Below are positions 7,838 through 17,222 of a stretch of DNA of 48,369 nt, piece after piece. The stretch comes from Anaerolineae bacterium (GTDB lineage Bacteria; Chloroflexota; Anaerolineae; Anaerolineales; E44-bin32): NCBI GenBank assembly GCA_030605795.1, contig JAUWHR010000029.1, positions 1 to 48,369 of the forward strand, in the 5' to 3' direction. Below the pieces are notes generated by a model. It did no database searches. It was not told where the DNA came from and saw only the letters and a list, made by a program, of their open reading frames with translations. The position numbers and the translations under genes were made by a program. Numbering within the stretch: the first letter of the stretch is position 1; the number at the start of each line of letters is the position of its first letter.

Positions 7838-8977
7838 TTAAGGTGTAGGAGTTGCGCCGGGAGCGGCGCCCGACCAGGTGAAGTCACGTTTGACGCTGAT
7901 CGCGCCTGCGGATCGATAGTTTGGATCGCCAGCATACGTGGTGCCAGCTTGACGGACCACTTGCACCCACCAGCGCATAATATGCGGAATGGTCTCGGTG
8001 GGTCGGAATGAGGTGGGGATGATGTACTTGGTATCGGTGGAATACGCCATCAACCGTACCATGCCAGAGCCTTCGGTGATGTCCACAACCGTGACCTGGT
8101 AGAATTCGTTCTCGCGCAATTCTCCCACTGAAGCCCATTGCAGGGTGACTGTATCGTTGGCGAGGGAGAAGGCAGCACCATCCTGTGGTAGTAGCAGGTT
8201 GGGAGCTGAGTGGGGTGGCGGTAAGGTGGCCGTGGGAGAGGGACCAGGTGTAGGCAGACGTTCGCAGAGAGGAATAATAAGAACTTGACCGAGGTAAACA
8301 GTATCGCTGTTCATCCCATTGTAGTCCATGATCGCCTGCATGCTAACGTTGTAGTTCAGGGCAATACCGCTTAAAGTGTCATCGGATTCGACAGTGTATA
8401 TGATTGTCTCGCATGCTGCTAAGGTGGCTTCTGCCGGTGGGAGGGTAGCAGTTGGCTCTGGTGAGGGTGTAGGTGTTGGTTGGGAGATGTAAATTTTCTG
8501 ACCGAGGCTTAATACTTCACAGACCAGACCCGGATTGAGATTCCTGATCGATTGGACTGACACATCGTGATACAAGGCGATGCCGAGACAGGTGTCACCA
8601 GCGACAATCGAATATTCAAGTGTGGGGAGAGGAGTCAGTGAGGGAACGATTGTCTCGGTTGCAGTCGGAGCTGACGTAGGCGTCTCAGTTGGAGTAATCG
8701 TCGGTGTCCTCGAGGGGATTGCGCTTTCACGATTACCTATGATAAATGTGGCGCCATAGGTCAAGCCTGCGGATATTAGGGCGAAAACTGCCAGCAATAA
8801 TACAGCCAGCGGGATAGAGAGGGTGATCTGGGGTGTACCTCTTTGGGGATGATGGTTGGCATTTACCTGGAGGACAGTCCCACATACCACGCACCGGGTG
8901 GCATTTTCGCCCATGCTCGTGCCGCATGTCGGGCATATATTTCGTTCGGTTGAGAGTTCTTGAGGTTGATCTGTCAT
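7838..8977 (-). CDS. Zinc-ribbon, single-pass membrane protein with two LysM domains
   Basis: 379 residues. In order: an N-terminal zinc ribbon (CPTCGTSM...CVVC, about residues 15-33), a transmembrane helix (about 52-80), a Thr/Pro linker with TPTITPTETPT, LysM 1 (YSIVAGDTCLGIALYHDVS), a second linker, LysM 2 (YTVESDDTLSGIALNYNVS), and a C-terminal Ig-like module ending in TPTP. LysM binds peptidoglycan or chitin-like glycans, so the protein probably holds a cytoplasmic zinc ribbon and an outer wall-binding part. The start has no clear ribosome site, but a promoter lies just upstream at 9013-9041. Confidence 0.85.
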   Translation of the reverse strand: MTDQPQELSTERNICPTCGTSMGENATRCVVCGTVLQVNANHHPQRGTPQITLSIPLAVLLLAVFALISAGLTYGATFIIGNRESAIPSRTPTITPTETPTSAPTATETIVPSLTPLPTLEYSIVAGDTCLGIALYHDVSVQSIRNLNPGLVCEVLSLGQKIYISQPTPTPSPEPTATLPPAEATLAACETIIYTVESDDTLSGIALNYNVSMQAIMDYNGMNSDTVYLGQVLIIPLCERLPTPGPSPTATLPPPHSAPNLLLPQDGAAFSLANDTVTLQWASVGELRENEFYQVTVVDITEGSGMVRLMAYSTDTKYIIPTSFRPTETIPHIMRWWVQVVRQAGTTYAGDPNYRSAGAISVKRDFTWSGAAPGATPTP

Positions 8978-9012
8978 TTTATTGACAACTATTCGAGTCC
9001 CAAAGCCGTCGA

Positions 9013-9041
9013 ATTATACCAGCAGCTTGGTCATATCCCAA
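9013..9041 (-). promoter_or_regulatory. Promoter for the LysM gene
   Basis: On the minus strand TTGGGA (9036-9041) and TATAAT (9013-9018) are 17 bases apart, with an extended -10 TGG before TATAAT. It is correctly placed about 35 bases before the ATG at 8977. Confidence 0.55.
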
Positions 9042-9116
9042 GGATCGTCCTGGCCGATAGAAATTGGTCGATTGAGAGGCTATCGTGAGTCTATCAGATC
9101 TAAACATGAGACATCT

Positions 9117-9680
9117 TTAGGATTCCCCATCCAGGCCTAGTTCCGATGCCACACCGCGCATGGCGTAAATGATGCGCTCGATATGGTCCCACAATTCCAC
9201 GCCTAGTTCATGGGCACCACGAACGATCTCATCTCTATCGACATTTGCCGCGAAGCGAGGGTTTTTCCATTTTTTGCGTACAGAGCGCACCTCTAGATCC
9301 TGCAGGGAACGGGAGGGGCGTACCAATGCAACTGCAGTAATGAGACCAGTTACCTCGTCGCAAGCGAACAATGCGCGTTCCATGAGGGTTCGTCGCGGAA
9401 TGCCAGTGTGATCGGCGTGAGAGAGAATACAGCGGATGATAGGCTCAGGGACGCCGCGCGAGCGTAAAATGGGAGCACCATCTTGAGGATGCTGTTCGAG
9501 TGAGGGGTGGACCTCCCAATCAAAATCGTGCAACAGTCCGGCAAGGCCCCATTCATCAGGGTTTTCTTTATAAAATTGCGCATAGTTACGCATGACAGCC
9601 TCTACAGCGAGCATATGACGCCTAAGGTTTAGATTTTGAACATATTCGTGGACTATGGCAAGCGCTTGTTCACGATCCAT
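9117..9680 (-). CDS. HD-superfamily phosphohydrolase-like protein
   Basis: 187 residues. The HD signature is intact: RRHMLAVEAVM (first His), LAGLLHDFDWE (His-Asp pair), EPIIRCILSHADH and FACDEVTGLI (later His/Asp). HD proteins are metal-dependent phosphohydrolases, often on nucleotides; this small HDIG-type form is common in Firmicutes and Chloroflexota, without a defined substrate. The start ATG lies inside the end of the YdcF-like gene (11-base overlap), so the two are co-translated. Confidence 0.85.
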   Translation of the reverse strand: MDREQALAIVHEYVQNLNLRRHMLAVEAVMRNYAQFYKENPDEWGLAGLLHDFDWEVHPSLEQHPQDGAPILRSRGVPEPIIRCILSHADHTGIPRRTLMERALFACDEVTGLITAVALVRPSRSLQDLEVRSVRKKWKNPRFAANVDRDEIVRGAHELGVELWDHIERIIYAMRGVASELGLDGES

Positions 9681-10338
9681 TAGTTCGTCCCTCGTTTAGG
9701 CTATTACTTTCTTGGGAATTAAGGTCGATCTTCGATGGTTGGCTGATATAGGCGTCCCATATTGCCCTCAAGGTGGCCGGGATCTCCCTTAGCTCCCAGA
9801 AGAACTGGAACCGATAAGGATGTAAGTCAGCCGCCACCCCTTCTGCCGATACTCCGCTGGCATCACAGATAACCAACGCCCGGGGGAGATGAAATCGTTG
9901 GGAGATCAACAGTGCTTGTTCAACGCCAAAAATCTGACGGGCTCGCAGGCAGGTATGGAGCGTGCGGTTTCCGCCTGAGTCGACAAGGATGTCCTCTGCG
10001 GGAACGCCTATTTTCAAAGCCAGAGAGCGCATGGCAGATGGTTCATCATAGTCGGATCCCCGTACAGTGCCGCTCATTAAGATCCGGCTGACCTTACCTT
10101 GGTGATAGAGGGCAGCCGCGGTCACCACTCGATCAGCAAGCACTGTAGTGGGGTGACCGTCACGACGAAGGCCTGCGCCAAAGACGATCGCGGTAGGCAT
10201 TACTGGCGCGGACTTCGGTGTGTGAATGTGGTTAGCATAGCGTAGGCTCAGAATCCCGCGGGGTAAGGCCAGCACGATCATGGCCAACGAACCGAGAAAA
10301 AACCATTGAAAGAGAGTAAAAAGATTGCCGAGGAACAT
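9670..10338 (-). CDS. YdcF/SanA-like DUF218 protein
   Basis: 222 residues. An N-terminal hydrophobic segment (FLGNLFTLFQWFFLGSLAMIVL) probably anchors it in the membrane. The DUF218 core then follows: VFGAGLRRDGHPTTVLADRV, GKVSRILMSGTVRG, ALKIGVPAEDILVDSGGNRTLHTC and LISQRFHLPRAL. Members such as SanA and YdcF are linked to envelope integrity or bind SAM, but the reaction is not established. It forms a two-gene unit with the HD protein and is divergent from the membrane protein at 10492. Confidence 0.85.
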   Translation of the reverse strand: MFLGNLFTLFQWFFLGSLAMIVLALPRGILSLRYANHIHTPKSAPVMPTAIVFGAGLRRDGHPTTVLADRVVTAAALYHQGKVSRILMSGTVRGSDYDEPSAMRSLALKIGVPAEDILVDSGGNRTLHTCLRARQIFGVEQALLISQRFHLPRALVICDASGVSAEGVAADLHPYRFQFFWELREIPATLRAIWDAYISQPSKIDLNSQESNSLNEGRTNGS

Positions 10339-10491
10339 ATCCGGATTGTACCAGACAAGTGTATAATCCCCATCCGCTGGAGGTGTCTGAGCGAGCGTTT
10401 GGTATCTTCACCTGTCTGATTGTGGATAGTATATTGGGAGGGAAGCAGGTCGTTAGAAAAGTAGTGAGCAATAGATCAAAGGTGAGGTGAC

Positions 10492-11598
10492 ATGTCGCAT
10501 TCAACAGGATGCTTGAGGAGCCTGATGAAGATGCTAGCTGCTTTTTTGGCTCTGATCGTTGTGCTTGCTCTGCCTATCAGTCTCCTGATCTATAATGTAG
10601 CAAGGGTCGTTTTTTCACCCGAGATCATGAGCGATTTGCTAACGACTCACCTGGTTAAATCGGGTGTCTTTCGCGGGTTTATCACTGATTTTCTGCTCTC
10701 TCCCGAGTCCCAACAAGAACAAGGTCCAGGTGAGTTAGATTTTTCCCGGGTCATAGAGAACCTATCACCAGAAGAGCGGGGTGCCATAGTCGATATTCTG
10801 ATCCCACCCGAATGGATCAAGGAACAGATATCAGCTTCATTCAATGCAGTATACTCCTGGATTGATGACGATCGTCCTTTGCCTTTGATCCATTTAGACA
10901 TGGGACCGATAAAGGAGAGGCTTCTCGGAGGTGGTGTTACTGAGGTTGTTGATACGATTGTAGATTCGTGGCCCAGTTGTTCGGCTGCGCAAATGGAACA
11001 TTTTAGAGAAGTGATTGAATTTGGGGGAGAGTTTCCAGAGTTCTTGTGTGAACCTCCGGAGCCTTTCCGGAGCAAGGTAATTGATCTAATTTCTTCACAA
11101 TTGATCCAAGTGGTGAGGGAAGTACCTCAAGAGCTGTCTCTAAGCGGGGATCAGCCATATCCTCGGGACATGACCGATATCGCTGCGATGAAAGAGTGGA
11201 TCCGCCTTGCCCGAGCTCTATCCCGCTCAAGTTGGTTGTTGCCAATCGCCTTACTTGGTCTAATCATGGCGCTGGCTGTCCGATCCTGGGGTGAATTAGG
11301 CCGTTGGTGGGGTATCCCGCTTCTAATCGGCGGAGTGCTTACTTTGTTGTTAGCTGTGTTGGTGACCGCAGTGGGTGAAGTATTGCTTACTTCGCAGCTT
11401 TCCGATCTTAAACGCCAGGCGGAAGCTGTCTATGGACTCCTTATGGTCATCATCGGTAGTCTGAAGGATGTTATTATCGGATCTCTACTGTTTCATGCTG
11501 CCCTGGTGAGCAGCATCGGCCTGGTCCTCTTGGTTGGAGGGTGGTTGATCAATCGTCGGACTTCCTCGTTGCCCCCCGGTCAACCTGGCGCTATGTAA
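10492..11598 (+). CDS. Integral membrane protein of unknown function
   Basis: 368 residues. One N-terminal transmembrane helix (about 13-38) is followed by a roughly 200-residue hydrophilic, presumably extracytoplasmic region rich in acidic residues, then three hydrophobic helices in the C-terminal third (about 245-265, 275-300 and 320-352). I do not recognise the family; the LIDxxxxxPPEWI-like helical segments resemble Chloroflexota proteins annotated only as hypothetical. The ATG at 10492 is preceded by AGGTGA. The frame stays open for 38 more codons after the TAA stop at 11596 (see the next entry). Confidence 0.75.
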   Translation: MSHSTGCLRSLMKMLAAFLALIVVLALPISLLIYNVARVVFSPEIMSDLLTTHLVKSGVFRGFITDFLLSPESQQEQGPGELDFSRVIENLSPEERGAIVDILIPPEWIKEQISASFNAVYSWIDDDRPLPLIHLDMGPIKERLLGGGVTEVVDTIVDSWPSCSAAQMEHFREVIEFGGEFPEFLCEPPEPFRSKVIDLISSQLIQVVREVPQELSLSGDQPYPRDMTDIAAMKEWIRLARALSRSSWLLPIALLGLIMALAVRSWGELGRWWGIPLLIGGVLTLLLAVLVTAVGEVLLTSQLSDLKRQAEAVYGLLMVIIGSLKDVIIGSLLFHAALVSSIGLVLLVGGWLINRRTSSLPPGQPGAM

Positions 11599-11715
11599 CC
11601 ATCGATGGGGTCTGTAGAAACATCAGGATCTGTTTCTCCACCAATACCTGCATCACCACCTCCACCGGTGTCCCCCATGCCTGAAGACGAAACGGTGATA
11701 GAGAATGAAGGTTAA
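11599..11715 (+). other. In-frame proline-rich extension beyond the stop codon
   Basis: Immediately after the TAA of the membrane protein the same frame continues for 38 sense codons, reading PSMGSVETSGSVSPPIPASPPPPVSP then an acidic end, before a TAA at 11713-11715. The Pro/Ser-rich composition looks like a genuine flexible C-terminal tail. This suggests a recent nonsense mutation, a sequencing error, or readthrough. Confidence 0.5.
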
Positions 11716-11853
11716 CCAAATTCTGTGATCATTGGTTAATCGGGGTACAACGAACGGGGCGCATGGAGGGGCCAGATCATTATGCCTTCTTTTCTCATTG
11801 GCGTCTGCTTTTTTTAGTAGATTCTTTAAAGAAACTCTAAAACTCAGGATTCA

Positions 11854-13230
11854 TTAAACATCAGATACGAGCATGGACATGTAATCCCTAAGGTTCAGGT
11901 GGGATTCAAACTGCCATGTAGCCTCAATCACCTCATCTATCCTCTGATCGCTTACTATCCCCTGCGCGTTAGCGCGGAATTTGGCCATAATCTCATCGTC
12001 GCTTAGTGGATCTTCAGGTGTGCCCTTGGCGACATCAGTCTCTGCAGTGTGCTGGTTGCCATCCACCGTAGTGATCGTGACCCTTGCCCGCTTGACGTCA
12101 GGAAAGAGTTTGTCAATCTCGGGATCAGCGACAACCTTGATCTTTGGCAGCAGCTCCCAGATGTGTGGGTCCTTGAGTTTTTCCTCACTGAATGATTCGG
12201 GCAACACATTCCCATCGACGACGGCGGCAGCGATCACATAGGGTAAGCTATGATCAGCCGTCTCTTTGGTATCGGGATTGTATTTACTGGGATCGGAAAG
12301 GATATCTGCTCCGCGTGTAGTGGTTTCGACTAAAATTTCGGCAACCTCACTATGTACAATCCCATGTTCGCGACAGACACGCAGCGCTGCGCTGATTGGC
12401 TGATGGGTGAGAGCTTCAGTTGGGAATGCTTTATAGCTGCAGCGAGTGATCAGGAAGTCGCGTCCCAGACCAGCAAGCAGTTCATCCACGTGCCAGGTCA
12501 CGTTGGAAAGCACTTCGATTAAACCCTCCTTGCCTTCGATCACTTCCACCGGTCCGCTGTGTCCCTCACGCGCCATCAGGGCTGCGTATACGCCTGCTTG
12601 TGCGGCGAGTGGATCGGCGGTGTTCTTCATGTTGGTCAGGTGGCCGGCGACAACACTGCCCAGTGTGAAATGGCTGCTACCGCATATTCCCACCGCAGCC
12701 ACAAGTTGGTCGAGATTGAGACCGTACATGCGTCCAGCGACAAGTGGACTAACGAATTGGGTTAGGGATGCGTGATGCCAGCCGACTTCGCGGATGCCTG
12801 GCTCGGCGGCGTGACACCAGCGCATCTCAAGTTCATAGGCTATCACAATCGCCACCAGTGCCTCACGCCCATTCGTTCCATTAGCTTCACCCGCAGCGAG
12901 AGCTGTGCCGATGATATCGGATGGGTGGCTGGGATCTTGTTCCCAGTAGATATCGTTGTAGTCCAACGCTCGTATAAGCAGGCAATTCATCAGAGCTGCG
13001 TGAGGGGCATTGGTGCGCAAGCCACTGCCGATTACAGTCGCTTCAGGTGTGCCACCCAACTTCTTGATAAAGGTATGCATCGCTTGCATATCCTCGGTGC
13101 GTGTGGCGATAAGTGCGCAGCCCATGCTGTCCAGCAGGAAGCGTTTGGCTTCATGGACAGCTTCCTTGGGGATGTCTTCGAATTGGAGCCCGTGCGCGAA
13201 TTCGGCCATTTGCCGACTGATGGGCTTCAT
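11854..13230 (-). CDS. MmgE/PrpD-family dehydratase
   Basis: 458 residues, normal for MmgE/PrpD proteins (2-methylcitrate dehydratase, cis-aconitate decarboxylase fold). Recognisable stretches are AKRFLLDSMGCALIATR, RALDYNDIYW and PSDIIGTALAAGEANGTNG, then the SSHFTLGSVVAGHLTNMKNTADPLAAQAG region and the C-terminal VDGNQHTAETDVAKGTPEDPLSDDE block. PrpD dehydrates 2-methylcitrate and some members also act on citrate or isocitrate. Its place as the last gene after isocitrate dehydrogenase and an aconitase-type hydratase supports a tricarboxylate substrate. GGAGAG precedes the ATG. Confidence 0.88.
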   Translation of the reverse strand: MKPISRQMAEFAHGLQFEDIPKEAVHEAKRFLLDSMGCALIATRTEDMQAMHTFIKKLGGTPEATVIGSGLRTNAPHAALMNCLLIRALDYNDIYWEQDPSHPSDIIGTALAAGEANGTNGREALVAIVIAYELEMRWCHAAEPGIREVGWHHASLTQFVSPLVAGRMYGLNLDQLVAAVGICGSSHFTLGSVVAGHLTNMKNTADPLAAQAGVYAALMAREGHSGPVEVIEGKEGLIEVLSNVTWHVDELLAGLGRDFLITRCSYKAFPTEALTHQPISAALRVCREHGIVHSEVAEILVETTTRGADILSDPSKYNPDTKETADHSLPYVIAAAVVDGNVLPESFSEEKLKDPHIWELLPKIKVVADPEIDKLFPDVKRARVTITTVDGNQHTAETDVAKGTPEDPLSDDEIMAKFRANAQGIVSDQRIDEVIEATWQFESHLNLRDYMSMLVSDV

Positions 13231-13391
13231 ATCTTATCTCTCCAGTCCAAAAATTTTTAGTAGTTGACTAGCTGTCAGTTATCAGCTTTCAGTTTCTTCT
13301 TTTTATTAGATCTTGCTTATGTAAGTGCCTCATAGCTTTTACTTATTAGTTAAAAGATGATGGCTGATCACCTTTTCTTGAAAGATACCTC

Positions 13392-14510
13392 TTATAATCG
13401 GGATACAACAGCGTGGGCTACATCTATCGTCGAGCTATCTCCACCTGTATCGTAAGTGCGGACCGTACCCTCGGCGATCACCGCGGCAATCGCGGCTTCA
13501 AGCGTTTGAGCCAGCTTAGTTTCCCCCAACCAATCGAGCATGAGCTTGGTGGCGAGCAACATCGCCGTCGGGTTGACCTTATATTGCCCGGCATATTTCG
13601 GTGCAGAGCCATGCGTAGGCTCGAAAACGGCGAAGTGGTCACCAATGTTGCCACTGGAGGCGAAACCTAAGCCACCCACGAGTTGGGCTGACAAGTCTGA
13701 GACAATATCACCGAACATATTGCTGGTGACGATTACGCCGTAGTCGTTCGGGTTCTTGAGCAGCCACATCATCTGGGCGTCAATGTTGGTCTCCCAGAGC
13801 TCGATTTCGGGGTATTCTGCGGCCACCGCCCGCGCCTCTCGAGTCATCAATCCACTAGTTTCGCGTAAAACGTTTGGTTTCTCAACCAGGGTTACTGTCG
13901 GATAGTCATACTTACGGGCGTATTCAAAGGCTTGTCGGATGATGCGCTGAGCGCCGGTCTTGGTGATGACCCGTAGGCTGATGGCAATTTCATCACCGGG
14001 CACATCGTCGAAGCGCGCCATTCGGGGATTGAACTGAGTGAGCGAGGCGCGTAAGTCATCGGGGAGGGGGTGAAACTCGACTCCACTATAAAGACCCTCT
14101 GTGTTCTCACGGAAGATTACCAGATCAATGTCATCTCGGTAATTGAGGGGGTTGCCGGGGTAGGCTTTACAAGGACGCAAATTGGTATAGAGGTCGAACA
14201 ATTGACGTAAGCCAACTATTGGGCTGTGGTAGGTGAGCCCTTTATTCTTCAATTCCGGTGCTAATTCGTGTGCTGCCTCGTCTTTAGGTTTAGAAGTGAT
14301 CGCTCCAAAAAGCCCACAGGTGCATGTTTTCAGAATATCGATCGTACGTTGGGGTAAGGGATCACCCGCCTGGCACCAAAATTCCCAGCCGATTTCGGCC
14401 GGGATATATTCTGCATCGAGGTTCAACGCGTCTAGCACAATGTGCGCCGCTTCCATGACGTCGACCCCGATACCATCACCCGGCATCCAAGCTATTCGGT
14501 ATTTCGCCAT
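13392..14510 (-). CDS. Isocitrate/isopropylmalate dehydrogenase family enzyme, probable isocitrate dehydrogenase
   Basis: 372 residues. The beta-decarboxylating dehydrogenase signatures are present: IAWMPGDGIGVDVME, TNLRPCKAYPG (substrate arginine), FRENTEGLYSGVEF, VTLVEKPNVLR, the metal-binding NMFGDIVSDLSAQLVGGLG and the nucleotide site FEPTHGSAPKYAG. The family covers isocitrate, isopropylmalate, homoisocitrate and tartrate dehydrogenases. In this cluster, beside citryl-CoA lyase and an aconitase-type hydratase, isocitrate is the most likely substrate, working in the reductive (carboxylating) direction. GAGGAG precedes the ATG. Sequence alone does not exclude homoisocitrate or isopropylmalate. 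Confidence 0.85.
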   Translation of the reverse strand: MAKYRIAWMPGDGIGVDVMEAAHIVLDALNLDAEYIPAEIGWEFWCQAGDPLPQRTIDILKTCTCGLFGAITSKPKDEAAHELAPELKNKGLTYHSPIVGLRQLFDLYTNLRPCKAYPGNPLNYRDDIDLVIFRENTEGLYSGVEFHPLPDDLRASLTQFNPRMARFDDVPGDEIAISLRVITKTGAQRIIRQAFEYARKYDYPTVTLVEKPNVLRETSGLMTREARAVAAEYPEIELWETNIDAQMMWLLKNPNDYGVIVTSNMFGDIVSDLSAQLVGGLGFASSGNIGDHFAVFEPTHGSAPKYAGQYKVNPTAMLLATKLMLDWLGETKLAQTLEAAIAAVIAEGTVRTYDTGGDSSTIDVAHAVVSRL

Positions 14511-14548
14511 TGATGTGTTCTCCTCATAAGGTCGATGCTTATTATCGA

Positions 14549-15085
14549 TTAACTACTTGGAATGTGAGTTGCCTCCGTGTGCGATTCACGCAAGATGTTG
14601 CGTGTGTAAGGAATTAGACCACCGGCCTCGAAAATCTTCATTATTGCTGCAGGAAGTGGTTGGAAGGTGAATGTACCGGCATTGCAGTGGATCTCACCGG
14701 CTTCGAGATCGATTTCAATCGTCTCGCCATTGCCAATGGCGTCCACCGCATTCGGACAGATCAAAGCCGGGAGGGCAGCATTTAGGCAATTGCGGTAGTA
14801 GATCCGGGCGAAGGATTTGGCCACAATAGCTCCCAAACCGCCGTGCTTTAAACAAATCACAGCTTGTTCCCGCGAGGAGCCACAACCCCAATTCGTCCCG
14901 GCAACGATGATGTCGTTTGGTTGAACACCTGCGGAAAAGCGTGCGTCCAGGTCTTCTAGTGCGTACCTGGGCATATCAGCCGGATCACTGACGGTGTAGG
15001 TATATTTACCGGGAAAGATCACGTCGGTGTTTACATTGTCGCCGTATTTCCAGACACGGCCGCTGATTGTATTTTTACTTTCCAT
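14549..15085 (-). CDS. Aconitase/isopropylmalate-isomerase family, small (swivel) subunit
   Basis: 178 residues, matching LeuD-type small subunits. It shows the swivel-domain features GRVWKYGDNVNTDVIFPGKY, the substrate loop GTNWGCGSSREQA and SFARIYYRNCLN. I start it at the ATG at 15085, whose ATG overlaps the stop of the large subunit by one base (TGATG); a longer frame would lie inside the large-subunit gene. With the neighbour it should form a heterodimeric hydratase that isomerises citrate/isocitrate, or a homologue such as isopropylmalate or homocitrate. Confidence 0.9.
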   Translation of the reverse strand: MESKNTISGRVWKYGDNVNTDVIFPGKYTYTVSDPADMPRYALEDLDARFSAGVQPNDIIVAGTNWGCGSSREQAVICLKHGGLGAIVAKSFARIYYRNCLNAALPALICPNAVDAIGNGETIEIDLEAGEIHCNAGTFTFQPLPAAIMKIFEAGGLIPYTRNILRESHTEATHIPSS

Positions 15086-16341
15086 CACACCAGGTCCTTT
15101 GGGTGTGTAATCACGCCAGTAACAGCTGAGGCAGCGACGACCAACGGGTTGGCCAAGTAAATCTCGCTTTCTTTTGTGCCCATGCGACCACGGAAGTTGC
15201 GGTTGGCGCTGCTGATCGTAACCTCGCCGACCGCCGGTACGCCCATATGGTTGCCCATGCATGGGCCACAACCAGGACTTTCAATCACCGCTCCCGCATT
15301 AAGCAAGGTCTCGATGTACCCTTTCCGTAGGGCCTCCTTGTACACCTGCGACGAAGCTGGGATGACGATCATTCGTGTACCGTCAGCTACCTGTTTACCT
15401 GATATAACGTGGGCTGCAGCAGCCAGGTCATCCAAGCGACCATTGGTGCAGGTTCCTATAAACGCTTGATCGATGTGGGTACCGGTGATCTCCGAAAGTG
15501 GCCTCACATTGTCCACAGTATGGGGACAGGCGATCATCGGTTCGATAGTCGAGGCGTCGTATTCCACAACTAGTGTGTAATCGGCATTTGAGTCTGGGTA
15601 GACCGGTTTAAAAACACGCTTAGCTCGCTTGTCGAGGTAAGCAAAGACTTTCTGATCTGGAGGGATGTAGCTGTTCTTAGCGCCCACCTCTGCCGTCATA
15701 TTAGTGAGTACGGCTCGTTGGGACAAATCAAGAGCCTCGATTGCTTCACCATGCCATTCGACAGACATATAGAGAGCGCCATCAGCGCCTAGGTCGCCAA
15801 TAACGTGCAGAGCCAAGTCCTTGGCCGTGACCCACGTGGCTAGTGCCCCATGGACGACGATCTTAATGCTCTCCGGTACCCGTAGCCAGAGGTCGCCCAG
15901 AGCCCAAATGGAAGCCATCTCGCTGCGCCCGATCCCGGCGCCGAACGCGCCCATCACACCTGCGTGGAGCGTGTGTGAATCGGAGCCCAGCACTACCTCA
16001 CCTGGCAAAGCTAAGCCCTCTTCGACTAGCACTTGGTGGCAGACGCCTCGGCCAACATCAAAAAAGTATGGGATTCCTTGCTTGCGCACAAAATCTCGGA
16101 TGATTCGGTGGTTCTCGGCGTGTTTGGTCGTGGGAGCCGGTGCGGCGTGGTCGAGGAAGATAGCGTGCATCTCCGTGTCAAATACCTTCACCCCACCCAT
16201 TTTTCTAAAGATGCCGATAATGGGTGCTGTATTATCGTGGGAGAGCGCCACGTCAGGGGTGATCTGTACAATCTCTCCTGGAATCACTCGTTTCAGTCCG
16301 GCTTTCTTAGCTAATATCTTCTCGGCGAATGTCTGACCCAT
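15085..16341 (-). CDS. Aconitase/isopropylmalate-isomerase family, large (Fe-S) subunit
   Basis: 418 residues, LeuC/homoaconitase-like. The three [4Fe-4S] cysteines are visible in [13 protein letters not shown] and [14 protein letters not shown], and the substrate-binding stretches [22 protein letters not shown] and [13 protein letters not shown]-like segments are present. The enzyme interconverts a hydroxy-tricarboxylate through dehydration. The location between citryl-CoA lyase and isocitrate dehydrogenase points to a citrate-isocitrate role. Together with the 178-residue partner this is the split archaeal/bacterial type, not the single-chain AcnA or AcnB. Confidence 0.9.
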   Translation of the reverse strand: MGQTFAEKILAKKAGLKRVIPGEIVQITPDVALSHDNTAPIIGIFRKMGGVKVFDTEMHAIFLDHAAPAPTTKHAENHRIIRDFVRKQGIPYFFDVGRGVCHQVLVEEGLALPGEVVLGSDSHTLHAGVMGAFGAGIGRSEMASIWALGDLWLRVPESIKIVVHGALATWVTAKDLALHVIGDLGADGALYMSVEWHGEAIEALDLSQRAVLTNMTAEVGAKNSYIPPDQKVFAYLDKRAKRVFKPVYPDSNADYTLVVEYDASTIEPMIACPHTVDNVRPLSEITGTHIDQAFIGTCTNGRLDDLAAAAHVISGKQVADGTRMIVIPASSQVYKEALRKGYIETLLNAGAVIESPGCGPCMGNHMGVPAVGEVTISSANRNFRGRMGTKESEIYLANPLVVAASAVTGVITHPKDLV

Positions 16342-16447
16342 TTCGTCCTACTCGTTCCTTTTTCAGTAATCAGTAATCAGTCATCGGTCATTAGTATATA
16401 TTGGTCACTGATTAGCGAGTACTGATTACTGGGTGACTACTCAGCCT

Positions 16448-16544
16448 ACCCTCCCGCAGGTTATGACTGAGAGCATTTATTGGTTTGAATATCCGGTCGA
16501 GACGCGATTCTATGTCAAAAAAACATCTAAACCTGCGGGAGGGT
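16448..16544. repeat. Long-looped inverted repeat and AT-rich simple repeats
   Basis: A 15-bp perfect inverted repeat (16448-16462 and 16530-16544) is extended by a second paired segment (around 16438-16443 and 16544-16549) across a small bulge. The loop is about 67 bases. Just upstream, 16363-16430 is made of variants of 'cagtaatcagt'. The whole 259-base gap looks non-coding and repeat-derived. Confidence 0.65.
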
Positions 16545-16600
16545 GAGTAGTTACATTACTGGTTACTAATCCCTGATCGTTCGATTGTCATCCCTCTCAT

Positions 16601-17137
16601 CTAACCATACCTCGTCAAATCAAAATCGATGAAATCTGCGTGGTGGAAGATAATCGATTCGGGACGGCGCCTGAACTTGTCGCCTTCCCAGGAGTGGGTG
16701 GCGACGATGTGCATCACGGCTTCGGGGATATCGTGCTTGAAGCATAAGCCGACACCAGTAAAAGGGTGGCGAAGATATTGATACATGCTAGCCCATTGGT
16801 ATTCGCCATCTACCTCCCGGATCTCGATTAACTTCCCTACATCAGCGAGCAGGGCACCCGCAACCAGCGTATCGTGGTCGATCTCATAACGATCGCCATA
16901 CTCGTCTGCGAGCACGTTCTCTACAGCGAGACAGAGCCGGCAAACGACACTCACATGCTTTGGAAAAGAGATGTCTACATCCTTAACTAGCAGGGTGTAC
17001 GGCATTTCACGCAGGTCCTCGATCGACCAGCCGCCGATTTCCATGGCTTCTGACCAAACTGCAAGGACATGCTTTCTGAGATCATCATCATATATGAGAT
17101 TGAATTCGGGGATCAGATCCGTTAGATCGCTGATCAT
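16601..17137 (-). CDS. HD-domain-like protein with altered HD motif
   Basis: 178 residues from the ATG at 17137, which has AGGAG at the right distance. A longer frame from a TTG at 17215 would translate the REP palindrome at 17180-17202, so I reject it. The fold looks HD-like: first His in KHVSVVCRLCLAVENVL, then DTLVAGALLADVGKLIEI, then HPFTGVGLCFKHDIPEAVMHIVATHSWEGD and IIFHHADFIDFD. The His of the HD pair is replaced by Ala (LLADVGK, about residue 98), which should affect metal binding. It sits inside the citrate/isocitrate gene cluster; function unknown. Confidence 0.75.
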   Translation of the reverse strand: MISDLTDLIPEFNLIYDDDLRKHVLAVWSEAMEIGGWSIEDLREMPYTLLVKDVDISFPKHVSVVCRLCLAVENVLADEYGDRYEIDHDTLVAGALLADVGKLIEIREVDGEYQWASMYQYLRHPFTGVGLCFKHDIPEAVMHIVATHSWEGDKFRRRPESIIFHHADFIDFDLTRYG

Positions 17138-17179
17138 TTCGTCATCTCCTAACATGCCAGCGCTTTCTGCGAGGCCTCC

Positions 17180-17202
17180 TACAAGACCTCGGAGGTCTTG
17201 TA
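17180..17202. repeat. REP palindrome next to the transposase gene (copy 1)
   Basis: Eleven-base arms (17180-17190, 17192-17202) pair perfectly around a single base. The core AGACCTC/GAGGTCT is the same as in copies 2 and 3. It lies between the HD-like gene and the 3' end of the REP-associated transposase. Confidence 0.85.
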
Positions 17203-17222
17203 AAGACTTATTCAAATATTAA

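Noticed and set aside
17138-17215. N-terminal extension of the HD-like protein to a TTG at 17215
   Set aside because: It would translate a REP palindrome; the ATG at 17137 has a proper AGGAG and keeps the first HD-domain histidine.
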